A DNA stretch of 64,000 nucleotides from PALSA-1003 sp963741315. Lineage in GTDB: Bacteria > Pseudomonadota > Gammaproteobacteria > Burkholderiales > Casimicrobiaceae. The notes beneath the pieces were generated by a model. That model saw nothing but the letters and a program-made list of their open reading frames with translations, did no database searches and had not been told where the DNA came from. A program made the translations under genes and the position numbers. Location of the stretch: the NCBI GenBank assembly GCA_963741315.1, contig CAVUHK010000008.1:682001-746000 (forward strand), in the 5' to 3' direction. Shown piece by piece: positions 45,380-53,765 of the stretch; the stretch's first letter is position 1, and each line of letters begins with the position of its first letter.

Positions 45380-46405
45380 TCATTTCTTGTGCTTGTGCTT
45401 CTTCTTGTCGCCCCCATCGGTGGCGAGCACAAGCGTCTCGGCACCGGCCGCGGCGCTGTGCCGCTTCTCCAGGTCGCCGAGCAGCCCTTCGTCGGACAGG
45501 TCGAGCGCGCTGGAATTTTCCCAGTCATGCCGCGCGACCTTGTCGAGGCGCTGCACGACGTGCTTGTCGCGCACCTCGATGCCGAGTTCCCGGCGCGCGT
45601 CGAAGCTGCCCGGCGCGAGATTGATCGAGCCGATGATGGCGGCTTTTTCGTCGGCCAGCAGCATCTTGGCGTGCAGCTTGAGGTGCTTGAGCTTGTGCAC
45701 CTTGATGCCGACATCGTGCATGATGCGCAGTCCGCTCACGCCTTCGAGCAGTTTGTCGCGCTTGAGCGTGTGCGGTGGACGCGCCATGACGTGTACCTTT
45801 ACACCGCGCTCCTTGGCCCGCACCAGCCGCTCGAGTATCACCGGGTCCTGGTAGCGCTCGTTCTGCACGAAGACGGTGTGCTTCGCCTCGTCGATGAAGT
45901 GGGCGATGCGCTCGCGGCCGTTGTTGTTGCACCAGATCAGGTGAGCGCCGTCGCCCGGCTCGAAAGGCTTGCGCATCCAGTCGGCTTCGAAGCATTCGAT
46001 GATTTCGGCGACTTCCGCAGAATCGTCGGTGACCACCGCGTAATCGCGGGTCTCGGTGAGGTTCTCCGGATCCCAGTTCAACGACTTGACGAAGGCCGAG
46101 GCATCGTCGACCACCATCGATTTCTCGTGGGTGAGGTCGAACGCCGGGTTGCTGTCCTCGACCGCGACGTTGCCCTTGAGCAACGTCGCGCGCGACTCCT
46201 GGTTCTCGGCTTCACCGCTGCGCCGTGCGGGATTGAGCATCACCTGAACCTTCACGCCGCGCTTCTGCGCCGCGATCACCGCGGCGATCAGCGACGGATC
46301 GGAGAACACGAACATCTTGATGCGCAGCGACTTCTTCGCCGCGGCGATGGCGTCGAGAATCGGCTGCGAGGAGTCGTCGGGCAATACGATGAGCGAGCGG
46401 GGCAT
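45380..46405 (-). CDS. Phospholipase D-like domain protein
   Basis: A 341-residue PLD-superfamily protein with two HKD-like half sites: LTHEKSMVVDDASAFVKSLNW (about residue 95) and LHAKMLLADEKAAIIGSINL (about 265), each HxK followed by aspartate and Asn. No signal peptide is visible. A lysine-rich tail (DKKKHKHKK) ends the protein. Candidate reactions are phospholipid head-group transfer or phosphodiester cleavage. It follows an ABC exporter gene; with that gene's frame corrected by one base, 16 bp separate them, indicating an operon. Confidence 0.86.
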   Translation of the reverse strand: MPRSLIVLPDDSSQPILDAIAAAKKSLRIKMFVFSDPSLIAAVIAAQKRGVKVQVMLNPARRSGEAENQESRATLLKGNVAVEDSNPAFDLTHEKSMVVDDASAFVKSLNWDPENLTETRDYAVVTDDSAEVAEIIECFEADWMRKPFEPGDGAHLIWCNNNGRERIAHFIDEAKHTVFVQNERYQDPVILERLVRAKERGVKVHVMARPPHTLKRDKLLEGVSGLRIMHDVGIKVHKLKHLKLHAKMLLADEKAAIIGSINLAPGSFDARRELGIEVRDKHVVQRLDKVARHDWENSSALDLSDEGLLGDLEKRHSAAAGAETLVLATDGGDKKKHKHKK

Positions 46406-48339
46406 GGGCGGCGGCCTTGGTTCAGGATTGTGGAGGAGCGGGGGTCGCGGCAGTACCCGCGAGGACCCTGCTCGTACTGGATGCGATGCAGCTCGGCATA
46501 GAGGCCGTGGAGCGCCAGCAGTTCGTCGTGCGTTCCCTGCTCCGCGACTACGCCCTTGTCGAGGACGATGATCTTGTTGGCGTCGCGAATTGTCGAGAGC
46601 CGGTGCGCGATGGTGATGACCGTGCGGCCTTTCATCAGCCGTTCGAGTCCTTCGATCACCAGGCGTTCGGACTCGGTGTCGAGTGCCGCGGTCGGCTCGT
46701 CGAGGATCAGGATCGGCGTGTCGCGGATGACCGCGCGAGCGATGCCGATGCGCTGTCGCTGTCCACCGGAGAGCGTCAGGCCGCGTTCGCCCACCAGCGA
46801 ATCGTAGCCGTGCGGCATCGCGACGATGAAGTCGTGCGCGTTGGCGAGCTTGGCCGCGGCGACGATTTCTTCCTCGGTCGCGCCAGGCCGGCCGTAGGCG
46901 ATGTTGTCGCGGATCGTCCCACGAAAGAGCACGGTATCCTGCAGCACGAAGCCGATCTGGTTGCGCAGCGATTGCTTGGTGTAGTCGCGAACGTCCACGC
47001 CGTCGACCAGTACGCGGCCGGAGTCTGCGTCGTAGAACCGCGGGATGAGCCCGACGACGGTGGATTTGCCGCCGCCGGTGGTGCCGACCACGCCGACCAT
47101 CTGTCCGGGCTCGATGCTGAAGTTCACGTCGCGCAGGATCGGGTTCTTGGGGTCGTAGCCGAAGGCGACGTGCTCGAGCTGCACCGCGCCGCGTGCCTTC
47201 GCCAGCACGCGCGCGTCCTTGCGGTCGGGAATGACGTTGTCGGTGTCCAGAATGCCCTGGATGCGTTCCAGTGCGACGGCGGCGGCTGCGATGGAGTTGG
47301 TCATCTTCGCCAGGTCCTGCACCGGCTTGAAGAACTTGGACAGATACGCCAGGAACACGGTCAATGCGCCGATGGTCATCGCGTCGCTGACGATGAGCGA
47401 CGCGCCGCGCCAGAGCACGAACGCGGTGCACAGCGCGACGACGACCGTCACCACCGGCGAGAGCAGCGACTTGACACGACGTGCCTTGAGCGCAGCGTCG
47501 ACGGTGGCGTGGCTCACCGCCTCGAGCCGGGTCTCCTCGAGGTCCTGGCGCCCGTACGCCTTCACCACGCGTATCGACTCCAGGCCTTCCTGCACCACCG
47601 TCACGATGTCGGCCTGGTGCAGGCGCACCTGATGCTGCGCTTTTTTCACCGCCTTCTTGAAGCGCGACACGAACAGCAGCAGGAACGGCGTCACCGCCAC
47701 TGCGACCAGCGCGAAGTCCCAGTTGAGCCAGAACATGAGCACGACCACGCCGACGATGGTGAGCAGATCGACGAGGATGCCCAGCGTTGCCGAGGAAGCG
47801 AAACTCTGCACCGTCGCCACGTCGTTGGTAATGGTCGACAGCAGCACTCCCGTCTGCTGGTGGTCGTAGTAGCCCAGCGACATGCGCTGCAGGTGATCGT
47901 AGATGCGCACGCGCAGGTCGTGCGCGACCCACTGGCCCACGCTCTCGGTATAGTAGTTGTCGATGTAGGTGGCCACCGCGCCGATGACGGCGATCAGCAC
48001 GACGCCGAGCGCGGCCAGTGCCGCCAGGCCCATCTTGCTGTGTCCCAGCGGCATGTCGCGCAGCCAGTGCAGCCATTCGGGCAGCGGGTGCGTGCCCAAC
48101 ACATTGTCGATGACCACCTTCAGCGGCCACGGCGCGGCCATGCTCATCGCGGTCTCGAGAAGCATCGCGATGAACACGATGGTCAGCCACTTGTGGTACG
48201 GCCGTACCAGGGCCCGGATAAGGCCGGACATTGGGCTGCGCGCGGCGGCCGGCTCGCCGCTTGAACTGGCAGCGGCCCCGGCTGCAATGGAGGCCGCGGC
48301 GGGGGTGCTCACAATGGGCGATGAAGTTTCGTTCGGCAT
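46288..48339 (-). CDS. ABC exporter (fused transmembrane and ATPase), probable frameshift at its 3' end
   Basis: A type IV (MsbA/ATM1-like) half-transporter, 683 residues as read. Six transmembrane helices (about 45-330) precede an ATPase with Walker A GTTGGGKST, Q-loop, signature LSGGQRQRIGIARA, Walker B ILILDEPTAALD and the switch histidine in ITIAHRLS. After YAELHRIQYEQG the last 60 residues are arginine/serine/proline-rich and run 118 bp into the downstream gene. Reading one base over instead reaches a TGA at 46422-46424, giving 638 codons and a normal junction. Substrate unknown (lipid or drug-type). Confidence 0.87.
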   Translation of the reverse strand: MPNETSSPIVSTPAAASIAAGAAASSSGEPAAARSPMSGLIRALVRPYHKWLTIVFIAMLLETAMSMAAPWPLKVVIDNVLGTHPLPEWLHWLRDMPLGHSKMGLAALAALGVVLIAVIGAVATYIDNYYTESVGQWVAHDLRVRIYDHLQRMSLGYYDHQQTGVLLSTITNDVATVQSFASSATLGILVDLLTIVGVVVLMFWLNWDFALVAVAVTPFLLLFVSRFKKAVKKAQHQVRLHQADIVTVVQEGLESIRVVKAYGRQDLEETRLEAVSHATVDAALKARRVKSLLSPVVTVVVALCTAFVLWRGASLIVSDAMTIGALTVFLAYLSKFFKPVQDLAKMTNSIAAAAVALERIQGILDTDNVIPDRKDARVLAKARGAVQLEHVAFGYDPKNPILRDVNFSIEPGQMVGVVGTTGGGKSTVVGLIPRFYDADSGRVLVDGVDVRDYTKQSLRNQIGFVLQDTVLFRGTIRDNIAYGRPGATEEEIVAAAKLANAHDFIVAMPHGYDSLVGERGLTLSGGQRQRIGIARAVIRDTPILILDEPTAALDTESERLVIEGLERLMKGRTVITIAHRLSTIRDANKIIVLDKGVVAEQGTHDELLALHGLYAELHRIQYEQGPRGYCRDPRSSTILNQGRRPCPARSSYCPTTPRSRFSTPSPRRRSRCASRCSCSPIRR

Positions 48340-48471
48340 GCGAATGTTGTCCGGGAGTGCTCCGGGCGAGGTCGCGAGAGGGCGCGTCTCGAGCGATCGG
48401 CCGCGGCGGGAGTCAAATTCTAGCGCGCATGGCAGCCATCCACCAGCGGCGTCATCCCGCCGGGTCGCGCT

Positions 48472-49041
48472 TCAGATGTGGAGGAACGCCAGAATGCCGA
48501 TCGCGACGGCCAGCGTTGCGACCCCGTACGACGCGTATTGCAGCCCCTTGTTGCGTGTCAGGATGGTGATCGCCGCGAGCGCGATGGCGATCTGGATGAA
48601 GGTCGTCGCCTGCGCCCAGCGATGATGCACGTGCATCGACGCTTCGCTCGCCAGCTCGGCTTCCTTGGCGGCGTTCTCCAGCTTCTTCGCCTCGGGCATT
48701 ATCTCGTCCTTCTCCTTCTTGTAGCGTTCGACTTCCTTCAGGTATCTGGCCTGCGCATCACCGGTCGTCAGCGTCGAGCCGAGCTCGGCGATGTTCTGCT
48801 TGCTGCTCTTGGCCTGGTAGAAATTCCATTGGTCTGACGCCTCCGCGCGCCTGATCGCGGCTTCGTTCTTGTACAGCAGCGCGGCATTCTGGGTCGCGCC
48901 GGCCATGTAACCGAACATCGCGCCGATGGTGGCGAAGATCGCGGTCATCACCGCGATGCGCCCGGCGAACGGATCGCCGTGCTGCGCCGCATGCTCGACT
49001 TCGTGGTCGTGCGGCCCGTGGACGTGAAAACCTTCCGACAT
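48472..49041 (-). CDS. DUF4337 family membrane protein
   Basis: A 189-residue protein with a histidine-rich N-terminus (FHVHGPHDHEVEHAAQHGD), a hydrophobic helix (RIAVMTAIFATIGAMFGYMAGAT), a long coiled-coil middle (YLKEVERYKKEKDEIMPEAKKLENAAKEAE) and two more helices at the C-terminus (TTFIQIAIALAAITIL, YGVATLAVAIGILAFL). This is the DUF4337 layout; function is unknown. It lies between the exporter and folA on the same strand with clear gaps. Confidence 0.82.
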   Translation of the reverse strand: MSEGFHVHGPHDHEVEHAAQHGDPFAGRIAVMTAIFATIGAMFGYMAGATQNAALLYKNEAAIRRAEASDQWNFYQAKSSKQNIAELGSTLTTGDAQARYLKEVERYKKEKDEIMPEAKKLENAAKEAELASEASMHVHHRWAQATTFIQIAIALAAITILTRNKGLQYASYGVATLAVAIGILAFLHI

Positions 49042-49095
49042 GATTCATCTCCCCTGGAGTGATTGCCTGTTCAACCGGGTCGCCGCGCGCGGTCT

Positions 49096-49653
49096 TTAGC
49101 CGCGCCCGGTCACCCGTTCGTATTCGGCAAAGGCGAAGCCAAAGCCGTCGTTGCCGTCGGTGTGCCGCGCTTCACGAGCGGTTTCACGCCACGACTGGCG
49201 CGAGAATTCAGGAAAGCGCGCATCGCCGGCGAATTCGCGCTCGATCTCGGTAACGTAGAGCCGCGTTGCCGCGGGAAGTGCGGCACGATACAGGGCTTCG
49301 CCGCCGATCACGAATACGGGGTCGGGCAGGGTCGCGAGCGCCAGTGCGGCGTCGAGCGACGACGCGACTTCGGCGCCCGGGGCGTCGAACGCGGGCTGGC
49401 GCGACACGACGATATTCTGCCGGCCGGGCAATGGCCTGCCGATCGACTCCCATGTCTTGCGCCCCATGATGATCGAGTGGCCCATGGTCAGCGCGCGAAA
49501 GCGCTGCAGGTCCTCGGGCAACCGCCAGGGCAGCCGGTTGTCGACGCCAATGACGCCATTGCGCGCCATTGCGGCGATCAGCGCAATGCAGCGCGGCCGA
49601 AGCGACTGCGGCGCCGCGCTTGGCGCTGTCGCTGGCGGTAGTGTATCGTTCAC
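49096..49653 (-). CDS. folA: Dihydrofolate reductase
   Basis: Reduces dihydrofolate to tetrahydrofolate with NADPH. The 185-residue protein has an N-terminal extension of about 20 residues, then IALIAAMARNGVIGVDNRLPWRLPEDLQRF (substrate aspartate/glutamate at the PEDL site), GRKTWESIGRPLPGRQNIVVS for NADPH, and VFVIGGEALYRAALP. It partners functionally with the thymidylate synthase 4 kb away, which consumes the folate it recycles, though the two are not in one operon here. The start could lie a little later (residues 20-22), since typical DHFR begins near IALIAAMA. Confidence 0.95.
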   Translation of the reverse strand: MNDTLPPATAPSAAPQSLRPRCIALIAAMARNGVIGVDNRLPWRLPEDLQRFRALTMGHSIIMGRKTWESIGRPLPGRQNIVVSRQPAFDAPGAEVASSLDAALALATLPDPVFVIGGEALYRAALPAATRLYVTEIEREFAGDARFPEFSRQSWRETAREARHTDGNDGFGFAFAEYERVTGRG

Positions 49654-49711
49654 GCGGGCTTTGCAGGCTGGAATGCCAACGCAACATTATAGCGGCCGCC
49701 CCTGACCAGAC

Positions 49712-51202
49712 GTGTATTACCCGCGTTCATTCCTCAAATTCATCCTGCTCGGATTCCTGCTCGTCAGCCTTCCGTTGCTGTATGCGCTCGTCGAACTGAT
49801 CGTCAGCCTCGATCGCCTCGGCACGCAGAGTCAGCAGGCGGTACTTCAGGCGGCGCAGGCCGGGCGTGCCAGTCGCCAGCTCTATGAGCAGGCCACCACG
49901 CTGGAACGCCTTGTCCGGCAGCATCTCATTCTCGATGATCCGCAGCTCATCGAGGATTACGGCCGCCTGCGCCAGGACTTTCGCGTTTCGGCGGACCTGC
50001 TTCGGCAGCTGCCGCTCGATCCGGCGCAACAAGCGCAGCTCGAGACGCTCACCGATCGCGAAAGCAGCCTGTTCGCGCTGCTGAAATCGCCGCAGCGTCC
50101 GCCCAACGGCGGCGTGGAGCTTGCGCAAGGCTACGCCCAGCTTGCCGAGGGCGCGCAATCGATGCTCACCGCCAGCATTCGACTGACGGAGCGAGAAATC
50201 GAGCGCTTGCAGCAGATGGCCACCGAGGGCCGCAGAACCTGGGCTTACCTGGCGCTCACCGCGGGCGCGATCGCGCTCGCACTGGCGATCCTGTTCGCGG
50301 TGCTGATCGCGCGTCCGATTCGCCAGCTCGACCAGGCGATCCGCCAGATGGGCACCGCCGATTTCTCGCACGCCATCGAGGTCGACGGGCCGCAGGACAT
50401 GCGCTACCTGGGCCAGCGACTCGAATGGCTTCGGGCGCGCCTGCACGACCTCGAGCAGCAGCAGACGCGGTTCCTGCGCCACGTATCGCACGAGCTCAAG
50501 ACGCCGCTCACGGCGGTGCGCGAGGGCGTCGAACTGCTGCGCGATCGCGTCGGCGGCGACTTGTCCGCCGAGCAACAGGACATCGTGCGCATCGTGCGCG
50601 CCAACACCTTGTCGCTCCAGAAGTTGATCGAGGACCTGCTCAAGTACCACCAGACGCGAAACATCGAGCCGCAGACGCTCGGCCCCGTCGCGCTCGGCGA
50701 TGTCGTCCGCCTGGTCATTCGCGAACAGAAGCTCGCGGCGTTCGCGCGCCTGGTCACCTTTGCAGCCAAGCTCAAGCCGGCGATCATCGTCGGCGATGCC
50801 TCGAAGATCCGCGCCATCGTCGACAACCTCGTATCCAATGCCATCAAGTACTCGCCGCGTTCTGGTGTGATCGCGGTCGACCTCGATATCGAGGAAGATT
50901 TTGCCGTCCTGGATGTCGTCGACCAGGGGCCAGGCATCGATCCGGTCGACCGGCCGCGCATCTTTGATTCGTTCTATCAGGGCAAGACCGCGCCGGCGGG
51001 ACGGATCAAGGGTTCGGGTCTGGGCCTCGCGATCGCGCAGGAGTATGCGCTGGCGCACGGTGGGCGAGTGGAGCTGGTCGAGCGCGCCGACGGGGCGCGC
51101 GGCGCGCACTTCCGCCTGCGTCTTCCACTGGCAATGATGGGTGGCGATGCACGGCGCGCGACGCCCGCAGCGTCCTCCGCCACCGTGGTGGGTGAGCGTT
51201 GA
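49712..51202 (+). CDS. glrK: Sensor histidine kinase, GlrK/QseE-like
   Basis: A 496-residue membrane kinase: first helix (LKFILLGFLLVSLPLLYALVELI, about 8-30), a roughly 150-residue periplasmic domain, a second helix (TWAYLALTAGAIALALAILFAVLIA), HAMP, the dimerisation box HVSHELKTPL with phospho-histidine near residue 260, then N box IVDNLVSNAIKYSP, G1 DQGPGIDP and G2 GSGLGLAIAQEYA. The length, topology and following two genes match the enterobacterial glrK(qseE)-qseG-glrR(qseF) locus. It starts at GTG 49712, with the next gene overlapping its stop by four bases. The stimulus is unknown; enterobacterial homologues respond to cell-envelope conditions. Confidence 0.88.
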   Translation: MYYPRSFLKFILLGFLLVSLPLLYALVELIVSLDRLGTQSQQAVLQAAQAGRASRQLYEQATTLERLVRQHLILDDPQLIEDYGRLRQDFRVSADLLRQLPLDPAQQAQLETLTDRESSLFALLKSPQRPPNGGVELAQGYAQLAEGAQSMLTASIRLTEREIERLQQMATEGRRTWAYLALTAGAIALALAILFAVLIARPIRQLDQAIRQMGTADFSHAIEVDGPQDMRYLGQRLEWLRARLHDLEQQQTRFLRHVSHELKTPLTAVREGVELLRDRVGGDLSAEQQDIVRIVRANTLSLQKLIEDLLKYHQTRNIEPQTLGPVALGDVVRLVIREQKLAAFARLVTFAAKLKPAIIVGDASKIRAIVDNLVSNAIKYSPRSGVIAVDLDIEEDFAVLDVVDQGPGIDPVDRPRIFDSFYQGKTAPAGRIKGSGLGLAIAQEYALAHGGRVELVERADGARGAHFRLRLPLAMMGGDARRATPAASSATVVGER

Positions 51203-51777
51203 GTCTGTTGCGCGCGGTGGCGTTCGCGCTGTGCCTGACCGGTATTGCGTCGACCTCGCCGTTGCACGCACAGCCCGCGCCGGAACCGCCGCCGGGCACG
51301 ACGGCCGAGCCGGTCGCTCCGGTGCCCGCGCCGCAGGTCACCGACGAAGACCAGCAGGCGCTGGCCCTGCTTGCCGATCTGCAACGCTACTCCGGCGAGT
51401 CGGCAGAAGATCTGCGGCGCGACATGGCTGCCGCCAATCAGGCGGTTGCGCGCGCGCGCAGCGACGCCAATCGGATAAGGCTCGCCGTGCTGCTCACGCT
51501 GCCGGCGGCGGGGGCACCCGACGACGCGCGCGCGCTGGCGCTGCTCGATCAGGTTGCCGGCAAAACCCCCGGGACGTCGCCGGTGAAGCAGATTGCGGCC
51601 ATTCTTTACGCGCAGATCAACGAGCGTGCGCGGGGCGTGACCGAGGAACGGCGAAAGACCGCCGCGGCGCAGGAAAAACTGGATCAGTTGCGCGCGGTCG
51701 AGCGCAGCCTACTGCTCGAGCGCAGCCGCAATGCGGGTGGCGCGGGCGGCGGCGGCGGGGGAGGCACCGGAAGATGA
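51199..51777 (+). CDS. QseG-like periplasmic protein
   Basis: A 192-residue protein beginning at TTG 51199, overlapping the kinase stop. A signal peptide (LLRAVAFALCLTGIASTSPLHA) is followed by a proline-rich stretch and a helical domain with SDANRIRLAVLLTLPAAGAPDDARALALLDQV, a pattern resembling QseG of the QseE-G-F system. Enterobacterial QseG is a lipoprotein; here I see no lipobox, and the end is glycine-rich (GGAGGGGGGGTGR). It probably modulates the kinase. The homology is judged by pattern and position, not by alignment. Confidence 0.65.
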   Translation: MSLLRAVAFALCLTGIASTSPLHAQPAPEPPPGTTAEPVAPVPAPQVTDEDQQALALLADLQRYSGESAEDLRRDMAAANQAVARARSDANRIRLAVLLTLPAAGAPDDARALALLDQVAGKTPGTSPVKQIAAILYAQINERARGVTEERRKTAAAQEKLDQLRAVERSLLLERSRNAGGAGGGGGGGTGR

Positions 51778-53144
51778 AACCCGATACCAGGCATGCCGCG
51801 GACGTTCTGCTCGTCGACGACGATCCGGACCTGCTCAAGCTGATCAGCCTGCGGCTGACCTCGGCTGGATATCACGTGCGTACGGCGGACAGTGGCGAAA
51901 CCGCGCTCGCAGCACTCGCCGTAGCACGCCCGGCCGCGGTCGTCACCGACCTCAAGATGCCGGGCATCGACGGGCTGGCGCTGTTCGATGCGATCCACCG
52001 TCAGCACCCGACCATGCCGGTCATCATCCTGACCGCACACGGGACGATTCCCGAAGCGGTGTCCGCGACCCAGCGCGGTGTGTTCGGCTTCCTGACCAAA
52101 CCCTTCGACAGCCAGGAACTGCTGCAGAAGGTTGCCGCGGCCGTGCAGTTGACGGGCGAAGCGCCTGAGGTCCTGCAGCAGAACGTCGGCGAGTGGCGTA
52201 CCGGCATCATCACCCGCAGTCCGCGCATGGAGGACCTGCTTCGGCAAGCGCGCCTGGTCGCGGATTCCGACGCCAGCGTGCTCATCTTCGGCGAATCGGG
52301 CACCGGCAAGGAGTTGCTGGCGCGTGCGATACACCGTGCCAGCCGGCGCGCCGACGCGCCATTTGTAGCAGTCAACTGCGGCGCGATTCCCGAAGCCCTG
52401 CTTGAATCGGAACTTTTCGGTCACGCGCGGGGAGCGTTCAGCGGCGCGGTGCAGGCGCACAAGGGCCTGTTCCAGGCCGCCGACGGTGGCACGATCTTCC
52501 TCGATGAGATCGGCGACATGCCGCTGGCGTTGCAGGTCAAGCTGCTGCGGGTGCTGCAGGAAGGCGAGGTGCGGCCGGTTGGCTCAACTGCGTCAGTTCC
52601 TGTCGATGTGCGCGTGATTTCGGCGACGCACCGCGATCTGGACGCGCAAAAGGCATCGGGCGAGTTTCGCGAAGATCTCTACTACCGGCTCAACGTCGTG
52701 TCGCTCAACCTGCCGGCGCTAGCCGAGCGTCGCGAAGACATCCCGCTGCTCGCCACGCACTTCCTGCGCAAGCTCGCCGAGCGCTACCGCAAGTCGGTAC
52801 CGTCGCTGGCGCCCGACGCCATGGCGTTGCTGGTGTCCGCGGACTGGCCGGGCAACGTGCGGCAGCTGCTCAATCTGCTCGAGCAGGCGGTGGCGCTGAA
52901 CACGACCAGCGTCATTCCGGCGACGCTGGTGCAGGGAGCGCTCCGGGAGGATGCCGGGGTGATGGCGCCCTTTGAGGAAGCACGCAAGGAATTCGAGCGC
53001 GAATATCTCGTGCGGTTGCTGAAAATCACCGGCGGCAATGTCACGCAAGCGGCCAATCTGGCCAAGCGAAATCGCACCGAGTTCTACAAATTGCTGCAGC
53101 GGCATCGCCTCGAGCCAGCGATGTTCAAGGAGTCGAAGCCCTAG
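51774..53144 (+). CDS. glrR: Sigma-54-dependent response regulator, GlrR/QseF-like
   Basis: A 456-residue bacterial enhancer-binding protein: receiver domain (VLLVDDDPDLLKLI, phospho-acceptor aspartate in VVTDLKMPG near 58-59, TAHGTIPEAVSA, FLTKPF), AAA+ domain with Walker A GESGTGKE (173-180), ELFGHARGAFSGA (220-225 is the sigma-54 contact loop, here GAFSGA instead of GAFTGA), GTIFLDEIGD, and a Fis-type helix-turn-helix at the C-terminus (GGNVTQAANLAKRNRTEFYKLLQRHRL). It overlaps the previous stop by four bases. Two TGTC-N10-GACA sites lie 110-190 bases after its stop. Confidence 0.93.
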   Translation: MKPDTRHAADVLLVDDDPDLLKLISLRLTSAGYHVRTADSGETALAALAVARPAAVVTDLKMPGIDGLALFDAIHRQHPTMPVIILTAHGTIPEAVSATQRGVFGFLTKPFDSQELLQKVAAAVQLTGEAPEVLQQNVGEWRTGIITRSPRMEDLLRQARLVADSDASVLIFGESGTGKELLARAIHRASRRADAPFVAVNCGAIPEALLESELFGHARGAFSGAVQAHKGLFQAADGGTIFLDEIGDMPLALQVKLLRVLQEGEVRPVGSTASVPVDVRVISATHRDLDAQKASGEFREDLYYRLNVVSLNLPALAERREDIPLLATHFLRKLAERYRKSVPSLAPDAMALLVSADWPGNVRQLLNLLEQAVALNTTSVIPATLVQGALREDAGVMAPFEEARKEFEREYLVRLLKITGGNVTQAANLAKRNRTEFYKLLQRHRLEPAMFKESKP

Positions 53145-53254
53145 TTTCATCGCTGCGCGTAGCGCGGCATCGCGCCAGGAGCGTCGGCAATGCTTACACC
53201 GACATTCCTAACACCCTATCCGGGCGCAGTTTCGCTACATGCCGACGTCATCGC

Positions 53255-53272
53255 TGTCGTCGTTCGACGACA
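53255..53272. promoter_or_regulatory. GlrR-type enhancer site 1 (TGTC-N10-GACA)
   Basis: TGTC (53255-53258), ten bases, GACA (53269-53272) exactly match the TGTC-N10-GACA motif reported for GlrR at enterobacterial glmY and glmZ. It is the core of a larger perfect palindrome at 53253-53274 with 10-bp arms. Its centre is about 196 bp before the predicted sigma-54 start, a normal distance for an enhancer. Confidence 0.75.
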
Positions 53273-53319
53273 GCACAATCTTCGCGTTTTCATCAAGTTG
53301 ACGCATATGCCGGGCAAGC

Positions 53320-53337
53320 TGTCGGGTAAATGCGACA
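53320..53337. promoter_or_regulatory. GlrR-type enhancer site 2 (TGTC-N10-GACA)
   Basis: A second exact TGTC-N10-GACA site: TGTC 53320-53323, GACA 53334-53337, with centre about 131 bp before the predicted start. The spacer is not palindromic, unlike site 1. Centre-to-centre distance between the two sites is 65 bp, about six helical turns, so both sit on one DNA face. Confidence 0.75.
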
Positions 53338-53432
53338 GGTTGCCACCGCGCGAGTAAGCAATTGCACACCTTATCGGTGGGGCGACGCGCCGAGGTTCCG
53401 TTAAGTGATTGATCTGCGGTTGTTGGAATTGG

Positions 53433-53450
53433 TTGGCATGGCTCGTGCTT
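53433..53450 (+). promoter_or_regulatory. Sigma-54 promoter
   Basis: TTGGCATGGCTCGTGCTT has GG at 53435-53436 and GC at 53447-53448, exactly ten bases apart, and agrees with the TGGCACG-N4-TTGCW consensus at 6/7 and 4/5 positions. Start expected near 53460. Confidence 0.78.
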
Positions 53451-53479
53451 ATGTAAGTCCGCGAGGGTCAAGGCGACCA

Positions 53480-53677
53480 ATGAGCAAAGATGCGAAGAGG
53501 CAGAAAATGGATGCGTTCTCTCCCGAATTCTCGGCGTACTGGCAAGCAGGGCCTGAAGAGGCCGGCGAGCGCCACGATGCCGACGCTGGATCGGGATCGG
53601 AGCCCTTGTCGGCGTCGCAACAAGTTGCCCTCGAAGAATTGGTTGAGCGCGTCAGCGCAGCCAGGAGCGTCGTCTAG
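53480..53677 (+). CDS. Small acidic protein, unknown
   Basis: A 65-residue frame starting MSKDAKRQKMDAFSPEFS, with an acidic glycine/serine-rich middle (EEAGERHDADAGSGSEP) and a C-terminal helix (QQVALEELVERVSAARSVV). AAGG lies six bases upstream. It is the only sizeable frame in the sigma-54 transcript. An in-frame GTG at 53405 lies before the promoter and cannot be its start if the promoter is right. No family recognised. Confidence 0.4.
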   Translation: MSKDAKRQKMDAFSPEFSAYWQAGPEEAGERHDADAGSGSEPLSASQQVALEELVERVSAARSVV

Positions 53678-53765
53678 CGCCTGAACACATTATTGACGGC
53701 GGTTCGCACCGGACGCGAAACCTCCGCGGAGCGCTGGACCCGCTCCACTCACCGCAATCCCCCTC

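Noticed and set aside
46417..48264. 615-codon plus-strand frame opposite the ABC exporter
   Set aside because: Antisense shadow; the exporter's Walker and signature motifs are on the other strand.
53405..53479. GTG start at 53405 for the small protein
   Set aside because: It lies upstream of the sigma-54 promoter at 53433-53450; the ATG at 53480 is compatible with the promoter and has AAGG upstream.
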